Below are positions 1 to 11,700 of a stretch of DNA of 64,000 nt, piece by piece. Position 1 is the first letter of the stretch; every line of letters starts with the position of its first letter. Source of the stretch: Anomaloglossus baeobatrachus (lineage: Eukaryota; Chordata; Amphibia; Anura; Aromobatidae); the NCBI RefSeq assembly GCF_048569485.1, contig NC_134360.1, forward strand, positions 184,109,796 to 184,173,795. Direction: 5' to 3'. Made by a program: the position numbers and the translations under genes. The notes under the pieces were generated by a model. That model saw nothing but the letters and a program-made list of their open reading frames with translations, searched no databases and had not been told where the DNA came from.

Positions 1-393
1 TGCACGTCAGATTGTTCATCGTACCCGGGGTAGCACACATTGCAGTGTGTGACACCCTGGGAACGATGAACAGATCTTACCTGCGTCCTGCGGCTCCAGC
101 CCGGTAATGCGGAAGGAAGGAGGTGGGCGGGATGTTTACGTCCCGCTCAGCTCCGCCCTTCCGCTTCTATTGGCCGGCTGCCACGTGACGTCGATGTGAC
201 GCCGAACGTCCCTCCCACTCCAGGAAGTGGACATTCGCCGCCCACATCGAGGTCGTATGGAAGGTAAGTACGTGTGTCGGGGGTTAATCGTTTGTGCGGC
301 ACGTTCAACAAATTGAACGTGCAAGACATACGATGGGGGTGTTGCAAATCGCATACGATATCGTATGCGAAATTGCAACGTGTAAAGCAGGCT
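1..393. mobile_element. Harbinger-like MITE, truncated by window start
   Basis: The right terminus (GTGTAAAGCAGGCT then TAA) is present; the left end is cut off. The body is nearly the same as the copy at 52011-52572, marking a subfamily in which the inner palindrome is built around ACGATATCGT. Confidence 0.75.
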
Positions 394-506
394 TAAGGCC
401 AACCCCGGCTATGACTGATCACAACAGAAAAAAGGTGAGCTACTTAGGTCCCATTTTTTATTTTTACCATACTCAAAGATAAGATCTAAGCTTTTCATCT
501 AGTTAA

Positions 507-669
507 AGGGATTATCCAGTTTTAGAAAACATCTCATCCCTGGAGCAGTTTGTTTAAAAAGAAAACTGTCCATTACTCACCCATCCTGGGTCCAGCACTG
601 AATCTTTGCTGCCATTCCCATTGTCTATTATTCTCTGCAATGCTGACATCACAAAGCCAGAAAACCTCT
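507..669. mobile_element. T2/Kolobok-like MITE, short
   Basis: TTAA precedes AGGGATTATCCAG, and the other end (AGAAAACCTCTT) abuts the TTAA of the next element. The left part resembles 40488-40845 (GGGTCCAGCACTGA shared). T2 elements are known from Xenopus with TTAA targets; family assignment rests on the termini. Confidence 0.45.
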
Positions 670-673
670 TTAA

Positions 674-1516
674 AGAGGTTTCCCACTACTTTGATATTGA
701 TGGCCTATCCTTAGGGCGGCTTTGCACACTACGACATCGCAAGCCGATGCTGCGATGCCGAGTGCAATAGTCCCCGCCCCTGTCGCAGCTGCGATATGTG
801 GTGATAGCTGGCGTAGCAAAAATTATCGCTACGCCAGCTTCACATGCACTCACCTTGCCCTGCGACGTCGCTCTGGCCGGCGACCCGCCTCCTTATTAAG
901 GGGGCGGGCCGTGTGGCGTCATAGCGACGTCACAGGGCAGGTGGCCAATAGAAGCGGAGGGGCGGAGATCAGTGGGACGCAAACATCCCGCCCACCTCCT
1001 GCCTTCTGCATAGCCAACAGGAGCCGCAGTGAAGGAGGTTGGAGATGTTCCTCGCTCCTACGACTTCACATACAGCGATGTGTTCTGCCGCAGGAACGAG
1101 GAACAACATCGGACCTTCGCAGCAAGGTAATTATGGTTTCGCCGACGCTACACCGATGATACGATTACGACGCTTTTGCGCTCGTTAATCGTATCATCTA
1201 GGCTTTACACACTACGTTGTCGAGAGCAACGCCGGAAGTGCGTCACTTTCGACATGACCCCACTGACATCGCACCTGCGATGTCGTAGTGTGCAAATTAG
1301 GATAGGTTATCAATGTCTGATTGGCTGGAGATTGACACTCCGCACCCCCACCTATCAGCTGATCTCCCAGTGTCCCAGTGGCGGTAGCAGGTGGCCGGAA
1401 ATGTTCAGTTCCGGAGCTGCTCCATCTTCTTATAGCGGCCGCTGCTGGGAATTGTATATCCGCCTCCTGTTGAATAAAATGGGAGGCCATCAATGTCAAA
1501 GCAGTGGACAACCTTT
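674..1516. mobile_element. T2/Kolobok-like MITE carrying a nested Harbinger MITE
   Basis: TTAA lies on both sides (670-673 and 1517-1520). The inner arms pair GATGGCCTATCC with GGATAGGTTATC and ATTGATGGCC with GGCCATCAAT. A second MITE (714-1296) sits in the middle. Confidence 0.55.
714..1296. mobile_element. Harbinger-like MITE (GCACACTACGAC subfamily)
   Basis: Flanked by TTA on both sides (711-713, 1297-1299). Termini are GGGCGGCTTTGCACACTACG and the inverted CGTAGTGTGCAAA; the right end lacks the last few bases. The same subfamily as 63274-63864. Confidence 0.75.
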
Positions 1517-1601
1517 TTAAGTTTCTTTTCTAAAGGGGACAGGAAGGGGTGGCGATGGCAAGAAATGTTAAAATAGGGGAGTCCATTTCAGCCTAGCCTT
1601 A

Positions 1602-2103
1602 AGGGCACTTTACACGCAGCGATATCACTATCGATATCGCTAGCGAACGTACCCGCCCCTGTCGGTTGTGCGTCACGGGCAAATTGCTGCCCGTGGTGCA
1701 CAACATCGCTTACACCTGTCACACATACTTACCTGCCTAGCGACGTCGCTGTGGCAAACCGCCTCCTTTCTAAGGGGGCGGTTCATGCGGCGTCACTAAG
1801 CGGCCGCCCAATAGAAGCAGAGGAGCGGAGATGAGCACGACGAACATCCCGCCCACCTCCTTCCTTCCTCATTGCGGGCGGCCGCAGGTAAGATGTTCCT
1901 CGGTTCTTGCGGTGTCACACGTAGCGATGTGTGCTGCCGCAGGAACGACGAACAATCTGCGTCCTGGAACAGCAACGATAATCGGGAAAGGAACGACGCG
2001 TTTCACACGCAACGACGCCGCTAACGAGGCCGGATGTGCGTCACAAATTCCGTGACCCCCCAACGACATCTCGTTGGCGATGTTGTTGCGTGTAAAGCGG
2101 CCT
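1602..2103. mobile_element. Harbinger-like MITE
   Basis: TTA direct repeats flank AGGGCACTTTACACGC and its inverted partner GCGTGTAAAGCGGCCT. Three-base TWA targets and G/C-rich termini fit PIF/Harbinger. It lies about 500 bp upstream of the CLCA start codon and contains CCAAT-box-like and GC-box-like motifs. Confidence 0.75.
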
Positions 2104-2106
2104 TTA

Positions 2107-2551
2107 CTCCTCATGTCATAGTTTAGTTGAATTTGTACTCTAAAATCACAACTGTATTGGCAAAGAATTTCACGAGAGGGAAAGGGCACCAAGCAGAAGT
2201 CTCTAGAATGCAAGGATGGTGGGTTCCCCCACCCTAAACAAATATAACTACTAGATTGCAGCATAGTTGATTGCTTATTTGATAAGAAATACTTATTCTA
2301 TCTCACCTACAGCAATTTCAGAGTTGTAAACACGGCAATATAAAGAACCCATAGCTTCTGTGACTAAACTATCCTCTCTCCTCATAAATCTAATTTTTCC
2401 TGTTCTTTGATAATTCATTTCCTTATTACAATGGCAAATTGCTGACTTTTAATAATAAGTTACAAATCACTGTATTACAAACACTAATATGGAAGGAAAA
2501 ATAATCTACAGTAACAAGGTCCATATAGAGCTGCTGATAAAGAAATGGCAG
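2107..2551. other. Upstream region of the CLCA-like gene
   Basis: AT-rich sequence between the last upstream MITE and the TATA box. I see no gene or clear repeat in it; it is the probable proximal promoter. Confidence 0.5.
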
Positions 2552-2559
2552 TATAAATA
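2552..2559 (+). promoter_or_regulatory. TATA box of the CLCA-like gene
   Basis: TATAAATA lies 47 bp before the start codon, placing a predicted transcription start near 2580-2590 and giving a short 5' UTR. No other TATA element sits closer to the ATG. The assignment is positional inference; no initiator or upstream factor site was established. Confidence 0.55.
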
Positions 2560-2605
2560 GGTTTTTTAGGCACTTAGCGTAAGAATTGAGAGTAAAAGAA
2601 GTGAG

Positions 2606-2764
2606 ATGGCGTGCCGCGTCATTTTCTATTTATCTTTGCTATTCCACGTGCTTTCCATAGGCAGCAGTTCTCTAGTGCAGCTAAAAAATGGAGGATACCA
2701 GGATATTGTCCTTGCAATCCACCCAGGAATACCTGAAAATCAAAAAATTGTTGAAAATTTACAG
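2606..2764 (+). CDS. CLCA1-like: CLCA exon 1 (start codon, signal peptide)
   Basis: 53 codons, phase 0 at the donor (GTAAGA). The ATG has G at -3 and G at +4, a good vertebrate start context. Residues 1-20 form a hydrophobic signal peptide ([15 protein letters not shown] core). The mature protein begins near [20 protein letters not shown], matching the CLCA N-terminal pattern of an S-L-[VI]-x-L start followed by G-Y and an [IV]-[AV]-I-x-P strand. Confidence 0.93.
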
Positions 2765-5700
2765 GTAAGAATCTAAGAAATTGGTATTAACGTATTGTTG
2801 ATTTCACCTACACTTTTCCGTTATAAGGGAACCTTCATGCCCAATTTTTGTCTACAGCTTTTAGTGCAAAATGTTTTTTGGTTTTTTTTTTTTGTCCTTG
2901 TCAGCTCCTTTATGAATTTTTTTTATTATATTTTGTGTATTTTTGCAGTTTTTTTTTCAAAATGATGTGTTTTATCACCTGCCTTTTCATTGCGTTTTTC
3001 ACATTAGAAGTCATGTGGTTCCATTTCTATTTATCATAGAATTAAGATGAAATTTATAATGTCAAAACTGTAACAAAAAACGCAACAAAAACTGGAATTC
3101 AAATTAACACATTAATTTTTTTTAAAGTGGAGAAAAAAAGTAATCAAGGTCTGTGGGAGAGAAACGGACAGGAAATAAATAAATAAATTAGTTAATTAAT
3201 GAATAAAAAAAAGTGTGCTTAATAAGCCTCATATTTTCCTAATGACTTGAAAATTCATCAAAAGGGCTTAAGTTAGAAATGTGTCAAAAGGAAAAGAAAC
3301 AACAAAAACAATTAAAAAGAGAAATGCTTACAAAAACACTTAAAATTCATGGAATTTTTTAAAACCCTGAAAAAAAAACAATGAAACACTGTTTTCTTTA
3401 GTTATTTATCTATATTTAAATTGCTGTTTTCCCTTTAGATGTAGGCAAAGTTTTGAAACCTTATTTATATCCAACATCATTTTTGATTACTTTGTTTTAC
3501 CAACAAAATACTACTACACTAAATGTCAAATCAGGAGTACATATATAGTCATGGCTGAAAGTGTTGGCACCCTTAAAGTTGTTCCAAAAAATGAAATATT
3601 TCAGAAAGAAAATTATTGCAATTAAACATGTTTTGTTATACATGTTTTATTCTTTTGTGTGTATTAAAACAACACAAAAAAATGGGAAAAAAAAGTGAAA
3701 TTGGACATAATTTCATACAAAACCTCCCATATTATTGGCACATTTCTAAAATTGTGGGTAAACAACTTTGTTTCAAGTATGTGATGCTCCTTCAAGCTTA
3801 CCTGGAGCAAGTAACAGGTGTGAGCAATCTGAAAATCACACCTGAAACCAGATAAAAAGGGGAGAAGTTAACTAAATCTTTGCATTGTGTGTCTGTGTGC
3901 GCCACACTAAGCATAGCGAACAGAAAGAGGAGAAGAGAACTGTCTGATGACTTGAGAACAAAAATTGTTGAAAAATAACAAACTCAAGGTTACAAGTCCA
4001 TCTCCAGAGATCTTGATGTCCTTTTATCCATGGTGCTCAAGATAATCAAGAACATTACAACCCATGGCACTATAGCTAATGTCCTTGGACATAGACAGCA
4101 GAGAAAAATTGATGAAAAGTTCCAATGCAGGATAGTCCGGATGATGGATAAGCAGCTCCAATCAAGTTCCAAAGAAAGTCAAGCTGTCCTGCAGGCTCAG
4201 GGTGAATCAGTTTCGGCGCAAACTATCCATCCGAATTTCAATTAAATGAAACTCTATGGCAGGAGCCCCAGTAGAACCCCACTGATGACACAGACATAAA
4301 AAAGCTGGACTGCAGTTTTCCAAAATATACGCGAGTAAGCCAAAATCTTTTTGGAAAAGTTTCTTGTGGACAGATGAGACCAAGAGAGAGCTTTTTGGTG
4401 GTGCACAATATTCTAGTTTACCAAAAAACGGAATGAGGCCTCCAAAGAAAAGAGCACAGGACCTACAGTCAAATATGATGGAGGGGTTTTGGACTTTGTT
4501 TCTGCCTCTGGCACTTAGTGTGCAAGGCATCACAAAATCTGAAGATTATCAAAGGATTTTGGATGACGATGTAGTGCCTATTGTCAGAAAGTTGGGTTTG
4601 CGTTTTAGGTCATGGGTCTTCCAGCAGGACAATGACCTCAAACACACTTCAAGAAGCCCCGAAAAATGGATGGGAAAAAAAGAGCTGGAGAGTTCTGAAG
4701 TGGCAGCAATGAGTCTGAATCTAAATCCCATTGAACTCCTGTGGAGAGATCGAGAAATTGCTGTTGAGAGAAGGTGCCTTCAAATATGAGAGACCTGGAG
4801 CAGTTTGCAAAAGACAAATGGTTTCAGTTGAGAGGTGTAAGAAGCTTGTTGATAGTTATAGCAAGTGGTGGAATGCTGATATTTATTCCAAAGTTGAAGG
4901 TGCCAACAATTTTGTCCAGGAAAAACAAATTGCCGCTTGGATATGAAGCACCACAATTGAAGAGGAAAAAATGATCCAGTGAAGGGAAAACAAAACTATA
5001 TGAATGGAATAAAAGTTCACATTTATTTTCTACTAGCTGTAGTACCCGGTGTTGCCCGGGATAGTAACTGTCTCTATGTCTGTCTCCCAGTCTCTGTCTG
5101 TGTGTCACTGTCTGTCTGTCTCTCTGTCTGTACCTTTCTTTGTCTGTCTGTGTCTATGTCTCTGTCTGTCTGTTTCTATCTCTCTTTCTATATTTGTATC
5201 AGTCTATCTGTCTCCAGCTCTGTGTCTGTCTCTATCTCTGTCTGTCTCTATATGTGTGTCTGTCTGTCTCTTTCTTTCCACGTCTTTCTCATTCCCCGTC
5301 TGTCTCTTGCCCCGTCTGTCTCTTTGTCCGTCTGTCTCTTTCCAGGGCTATCTCTTTCCAGAGCTGTCTCTTTGCCTGTCTGTCTCTTTGCTTGTCTATC
5401 TCTTTGCCCGTCTATCTCTTTGTCCAGCTGTCTTTTTGCCCGGCTGTCTCTTTCCAGGGCTGTCTCTTTCTAGGGCTGTCTCTTTCTCGGTCTGTTTATT
5501 TCCAGGGCCGTCTCTTTCCCCGTCTGTCTCTTTCCAGGGCTGTCTCTTTGCCTGTCTGTCTCTTTGCCCATCTGTCTCTTTGCCTGTCTGTCTCTTTGTC
5601 CGGCTGTCTTTTTGCCCGGCTGTCTCTTTCCAGGGCTATCTCTTTCCCGGTCTCTTTCTTTCCAAGGCTGTCTCTTGGCTGTGTCTTTCCCCATCTGTCT

Positions 5701-8700
5701 CTTTGCCCGTCTGTCTCTTTCCAGGTCTGTCACTTTCCAGGGCTGTCTCTTTGCCCGTCTGTCTCTTTGCCCGGCTGTCTCTTTGCCCGGCTGTCTCTTT
5801 GCCCGTCTGTCTCTTTGCCCGTCTGTCTCTTTGCCCGTCTGTCTCTTTGCCCATCTGTCTCTTTGCCCGTCTGTCTCTTTGCCCGGCTGCCTCTTTGCCC
5901 AGCTGTCTCTTTGCCCAGCTGTCTCTTTCCAGGGCTGTCTCTTTCCAGGGCTGTCTCTTTCCAGGGCTGTCTCTTTCCAGGGCTGTCTCTTTACCCATCT
6001 GTCTCTTTGCCCATCTGTCTCTTTCCCGGGCTGTCTCTTTCCAGGACTGTCTCTTTTCCCGTCTGTCTCTTTGCCCATCTGTCTCTTTGCCCGGCTGTCT
6101 CTTTGCCCGGCTCTCTCTTTGCCCGGCTGTCTCTTTGCCTGGCTGTCTCTATGCCAGTCTGTCTCTTTGCCCGTCTGTCTCTTTGCCCGTCTGTCTCTTT
6201 GCCCGTTTGCCTCTTTCCAGGGCTGTCTCTTTGCCCTTCTGTCTCTTTGCCTGTCTGTCTCTATGCCCGTCTGTCTCTTTGCCCGCCTGTCTCTTTGCCC
6301 GGATGTCTCTTTCCATGTCTGTCTCTTTTCCCATCTGTCTCTTTCTCCATCTCTTTCTTTCCCCGTCTGTTTCTTTCCCCGTCTGTTTCTTTCCCCGTCT
6401 GTCTCTTTCCCCGTCTGTCTCTTTCCCCGTCTGTCTCTTTTCCTGTCTGTCTCTTTTCCCATCTGTCTCTTTCCAGGTCTGTCTCTTTGCCCATCTGTCT
6501 CTTTGCCCATCTGTCTCTTTGCCCATCTGTCTCTTTGCCCATCTGTCTCTGTCTGTTTCTTTCCACGTCTGTCTCGGTCTGTGTCTCTGCCTGTGTCTCT
6601 GTCTGTCTCTTTCTGTCTGTCTCTATCCGTCTCACCACCGACATCATATTACCTCACACATAAGCTTCTTATACTAACAGTTTATTTTGTTCCTATAGCA
6701 ACCACTGACAGTTGCTATTAATAGCCTGCAGCTCTCACCCCTATTCAGTTTAATGGAGGCAGGATTTTTAGAGTAACTGTAAAGCGCGAGGTTAAATTTT
6801 CCCATCAAAACATATTCTATGACGTTTCCTGAGTCACATGGGGCGTCTGTGCAAAATGTCATGATTGTAAATACGACGGTGCAAATTCCTTTAGCGGACA
6901 TACACACATACATATACACATACATACATACATACACTGAGCTTTATATATTAGATTTAAAATTTGATATGGATACAGCTCATTTTGGGTGGTTTGAGTG
7001 AAATCATGTCCAATTTGCCTTTTTACTCTATTTTTTTTGTGTTGTCCAAATACACACAAAGGAACTAAACATGTGTATAACAAAGCACGTGTAATTGCAA
7101 TAATTTTCCGTGAGAAATACTTAATTTTCTGTAACAATTTCAAGGGTGCCAACACTTTCAGCCATGACTGCACCCACAATAGCAAGCCACCACATCCTCT
7201 GGAAAAAAAAATAGGGAACGAGCACACAGTGTCTGACTTCTGGCAATAAAGTTTAAGAAGAAAGTTTGGTTAATGTCTTGAAAGTGTTAAGAGAAAATGT
7301 ATTAAAATATTCTGGTCCAAAAGTCAATATCTTAAGAGATAAAATGAGATGACTATTTTATTGTAGTCTTGAAAGGCAATAATTGGTTATGGAATTTGTC
7401 TTCGGCAATACAATTTTATGACTTGTTTCCGTCTTAACTGTGTAATGCTATGTAAGCTTAGTTTATATAGATTCCACACTATAACTGATTACAGAAACAT
7501 AGCCATTTCCAGGATCTTATCAATAAAATGTTTTTGATTTTTACTAAATATTGTGTTTTAGCACCTGCATTTTTGTTGAATTTTTCCCATTAGAAGTGAT
7601 GTGATTGCATTTCTATCTCTCAGGCCATGGTCACACGACCATCTTTCTCTCATCCAAGAAAATCAGATCAATTATCCTAGCCCCACTCTGATCAGAGTTT
7701 AATCGGACACAAAACTAAAGCTCCAGTGACTACCCCAGAATTATGTAAGCAATAAAAGGGCCACTGAACAAAAAAGGAACCAAGAAAGTTATTGGCGAAA
7801 TACAAAATTTTTTATTAATAATAAAAGGGAACAAGAGACAGACAGTGAGGGCAATCAAGATGGAAAATATTGCCTGACATAGAGTTGCACACAAGCGCGC
7901 CACCTGATGGCAGGAAAAGCTGCTGGTCCAAGGTACAACATAGAATTCACTATCACATAAGCCAAGGGGGAGAGTGAGGTGTCATATACAAATTAATAAA
8001 TAAAGATCACCCCAAAAGTGCTTCCTCCCTAACCAGGCATAATCATATCAGCATATTGTTACCTTGAGACATAATATACGCCACTGCAACAGCCAAGACA
8101 GGTTGCAGGGGCGGGGCCTCGACATGTGGCTTCATCAGAAGGCATGGCCAAAGTGCAAAGTGCTGAGGTTTATATGTGAATATACAAAGGCCAACAGGCA
8201 AATCAGCGCGCTCCACATCATGATACCCAACTCCCGCGGCGGAGCACGCAGAGCGAATCAGGTGTAAACAACCGGAGGACATGCATCATCCCCCCATTTG
8301 GCCCGTAAGCACTACCAGGGCCCCACCACAGGAGACGTGAGCAGCGCAGGTACGCAGCGCGTCTGTGCCGGGAAGAAGCAGTCCAAAAGCATAGTCCCGC
8401 CCGCCGTGCGCCGAAGTGTAGGACAGAGCCCATCTCCAAGAAAGGGAGGAACAAGATAGCTCCCAATAACATGGAGACACCCCACCGCCCGCGCCACAGC
8501 AGGGAAGTGTGTAAAAATGCTAGGCCGCCCATCCACCTCAATGCAAGGATATATGGATAAAACATTGAGGTGGGGGCCGGATGAATGCATCAAGAGTTGG
8601 AGACACATAAAAATAGCACCCTATTTGATCAAGGAGTAAAAAAGATATATGGAGATATTGTATCATCCCGCCCACTCTGATGTAAAATGTAAGCATCATA

Positions 8701-11700
8701 GAAGGGTGAGGGTAAAAGAGACAACTCCCAACTCACCATAGTAGCATGCCAAAATATCTGAAAGCAGGTAAAGTCAATCCAACATAAACAGATAAATTGA
8801 CTATCAAGATGAAAGGTGACTGACCTAAGGCTGTAACGGACTATAAGATTATTGACAAAAAGCACAAAAATAAACAGCAACATAATAATTAAGCCTCATA
8901 ATCCACACATTAAAAATATAATATCTGTTATAGAGACACATAAAAATTTTAATGTCTCATATTGAAGGCATAATCAAAATATACATATATTATAGTCAGA
9001 ATCAAATACAAAAAATTCAAAAAATTATGAAAAATATATGAAAGTCTTCAGAGTAATGTAGGCCAGATAGCTGTATTCCGCAGCTCTTTATCAGTTGTAT
9101 CTGTTCCGGTCCGAGATTTCAGCCATATACTGCTATCGAATCTCAGCAACATAGAAAAAGAATGTGATGGAGGGCCTATGAAAACATAAACCCACAATAT
9201 TAAAAACAAAAATTAAAAACACACAAAAATGGCCACAAAAAGACCCAATAAAATGTACACAAAACTAGTTACAGAAAATACTTGTAACTGCCTCTTTAAA
9301 CCTGGGGGAGTGACTATCTCCAAGGTAATAATTCACCTTGTCTCTTTCTGTAAGAGTTTCTTTTTCATGTCACCTCCCCTAATACTCATGTAGACGTGGT
9401 CAATTCCACGTATACATAGATCATAAATGTTACTGGCATGATGGTAGAAAAAATGTTTTGGAATAGTTTTCAATTTTTCAAGCTCTAAGGATATTGCAGC
9501 ATTCCTAATATCTCTTACATGCTCTTCCGAGCGAACCCTTAGGCTCCATGTGGTGATGCCAATATAAATCAGTCCACAGGGGCAAGTAGCGTGACAAATG
9601 ACTGCCTCCATATTACAATTAATAATAACCCTTTACCATATCAAAACCTTGTCATGGCTAGCCCAATCTCCAGACCTGAACCTCACTGAAAACCTCTGGA
9701 ATATAATCAAGAGTAAGATGGAGAGTCACAAAACATCAAATAAAGAAGAACTGCTTACAATTTTGCACCAGGAGTGGCATTAGGTCACCCAAAAGCAGGG
9801 TGAAAGACTGGTGGAAAGCATGCCAAGACACATGAAAGCTGTGATTAAAAGTCATGATTATTCCACAAAATATTGATTTCTGAACTCTTCCTGAGGTAAA
9901 ACATTGGTATTGTTGTTTCTAAAGGATTATGAACTTGTTTTCTTTGCATTATTTGCAGTCGGAAAGCAATGCCTTTTTTGTTACTTTGACCATTTTTTAT
10001 TTTCAGAAAATAAATGCAAATTTTTTTGCTTGGAAATTTGGAGACATTGTCAGTAGTTTATAGAATAAAAGAACAATTTACATTTTACTCAAAAATATAC
10101 CTATAAAGAGAAAAATCAGAAAACCTGACAATTTGGAAGTGGTCTCTTAATTTTTGCCGGATCTGTATATATTTACACATAAATTTCTATCTGTCTCATT
10201 CTGCAAGTCCGTGAAAATCGGACTACATTTGGATTTCATCCGAATGTTGTTCAATTTTTTTCACAGACTCATTGACTTACATGGCCAAGTGCAATCCAAT
10301 TTATGGAGGCAACTCGTGCAAAATGCGATTTTTGTTTTCTTCATACAGACTTGGTCGGAGGAAAAAGTAGGACTTGTGCACAACTCCATAAAATAACATT
10401 GGTCCGAGTGCTATCCAATGTTTTATCAGATTCTACTTAGATCGAAAATATGGTTGTCTCCACAAGCCATTATAGAATAACATGAGTTGAAATTTACTAT
10501 GTCAAAATTGTAACAAAACAGACACAGCAAAATGAAATTCATATTAACGTTTGTATTTTTTGAAGAGGGGAAAAGAATACAAGTCTATGCTTGAGAAGCC
10601 AACAGAAAAATATATTTAAAAAAAAAAAAGGGGAAAAATGTCCATCTCCTTAAAATAGAGGTTAATCAAAAAAGTCCATGGAGCCTCTGTTAGGAGTCTC
10701 GAAATGGAAAAGTAGCCAAATATCCCTTCGGGAAGGACCTAGCCAAGGAGTGGCTCTTTTTAGGAGACCACCAAACTACCATATTAAGTGGCCCTTTTAG
10801 TCAATATCCAACCCTTGACTAGTTTAAAGATATGACAAGGGAAATACCAAGGCCAGGTATATATCCACAGACAGCTGTTTCGGGGTATTGCCCCTCATCA
10901 GTGTGGAGTAGGATTTTGGCCAGGTGGGAGCAATGCCTAGTAGACCAACAAGACAAAACAATCACTGATCTCGAGGAGACCAGCCAGAGAAAACACTGCC
11001 GGCAGCCAGCAAAGGCGCTCAACACAGTGAAATCCTAGGTGCATTGCCCCCTGGGAAGTATGAAAATCAAAAAAGTCCATGCAGCCTCTGTTAGGAGTCT
11101 CGACATGGAAAGGAGTGGCTCTTTTTAGGAGACCATCATAACCACCATATTAAGTGGCCCCTTTAGTCAACATCCAACTCTTGACGAGTTTAAAGATATG
11201 ACAAGGGAAATACGAATGCCAGGTATCCATCCACAGACAGCTGTTTCGGGGTATTGCCCCTCATCAGTGTGGAGTAGGATTTTGGCTAGGTGGGAGCAAT
11301 GCCTAGTAGACCAACAAGACAAAACAATCACTGATAGAGGTTAAGAAATAAGCTGCAGAAAATTCATGAAAATGTCAAGGGCAAATTTGTTAAAATAATC
11401 TTATACAAAAGTGAATATCCTAAGGGCAAGATGAGATGATTAACTTATTTTAGCCTTGAAAGGCAATAATTGAAATTTGTCTTCGGCAATGCAATTTTAT
11501 GATTTGTTTGGGACTTGACTTTTAATGGTACCAAAACTTATTTTATATATATTCCATGCTATAACTTACAGAAACTTAGCTTCCAGGATCTAGCTTTATT
11601 TCCCGGAAAGCAATCTGGCCTTATTTGACTTAACATTTTACTGCGGCTACAAAGAAAGACTTTGAAACTAAATAGCATGGTAATAAAAACTAATAAACAG

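Larger units (their letters stand above)
3546..7170 (+). mobile_element. Decayed Tc1-like transposon split by a Helitron
   Basis: Inverted ends AGTCATGGCTGAAAG (left) and CTTTCAGCCATGACTG (right) enclose about 1.7 kb of Tc1 sequence once the Helitron at 5033-6955 is set aside. Transposase remains at 3900-4970 include [11 protein letters not shown]-like residues around 4364-4400 and [11 protein letters not shown] around 4618-4650. The frame is broken many times and the element is dead. It lies in intron 1 of the CLCA gene. Confidence 0.75.
10666..11333 (-). mobile_element. Hammerhead-bearing tandem retroelement (1.7 units)
   Basis: Two head-to-tail copies of a 366-401 bp unit (GTCCATG-GCCTCTGTTAGGAG starts at 10674 and 11075). 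The second copy is about 35 bp shorter near 11110. The pair is flanked by an 11-bp direct repeat, ATAGAGGTTAA, at 10655-10665 and 11334-11344, so the dimer was inserted as one piece. Each unit carries a complete hammerhead motif on the minus strand. No protein is encoded. Confidence 0.75.

Noticed and set aside
2848-3039. 63-residue Phe-rich open frame
   Set aside because: Poly-T-rich intron 1 sequence; composition artefact.
5049-6721. Long open frames (up to 542 residues, Ser/Leu/Cys-rich) on the + strand
   Set aside because: They run through a 16-bp minisatellite without stops, in all frames; no domain and no codon structure.
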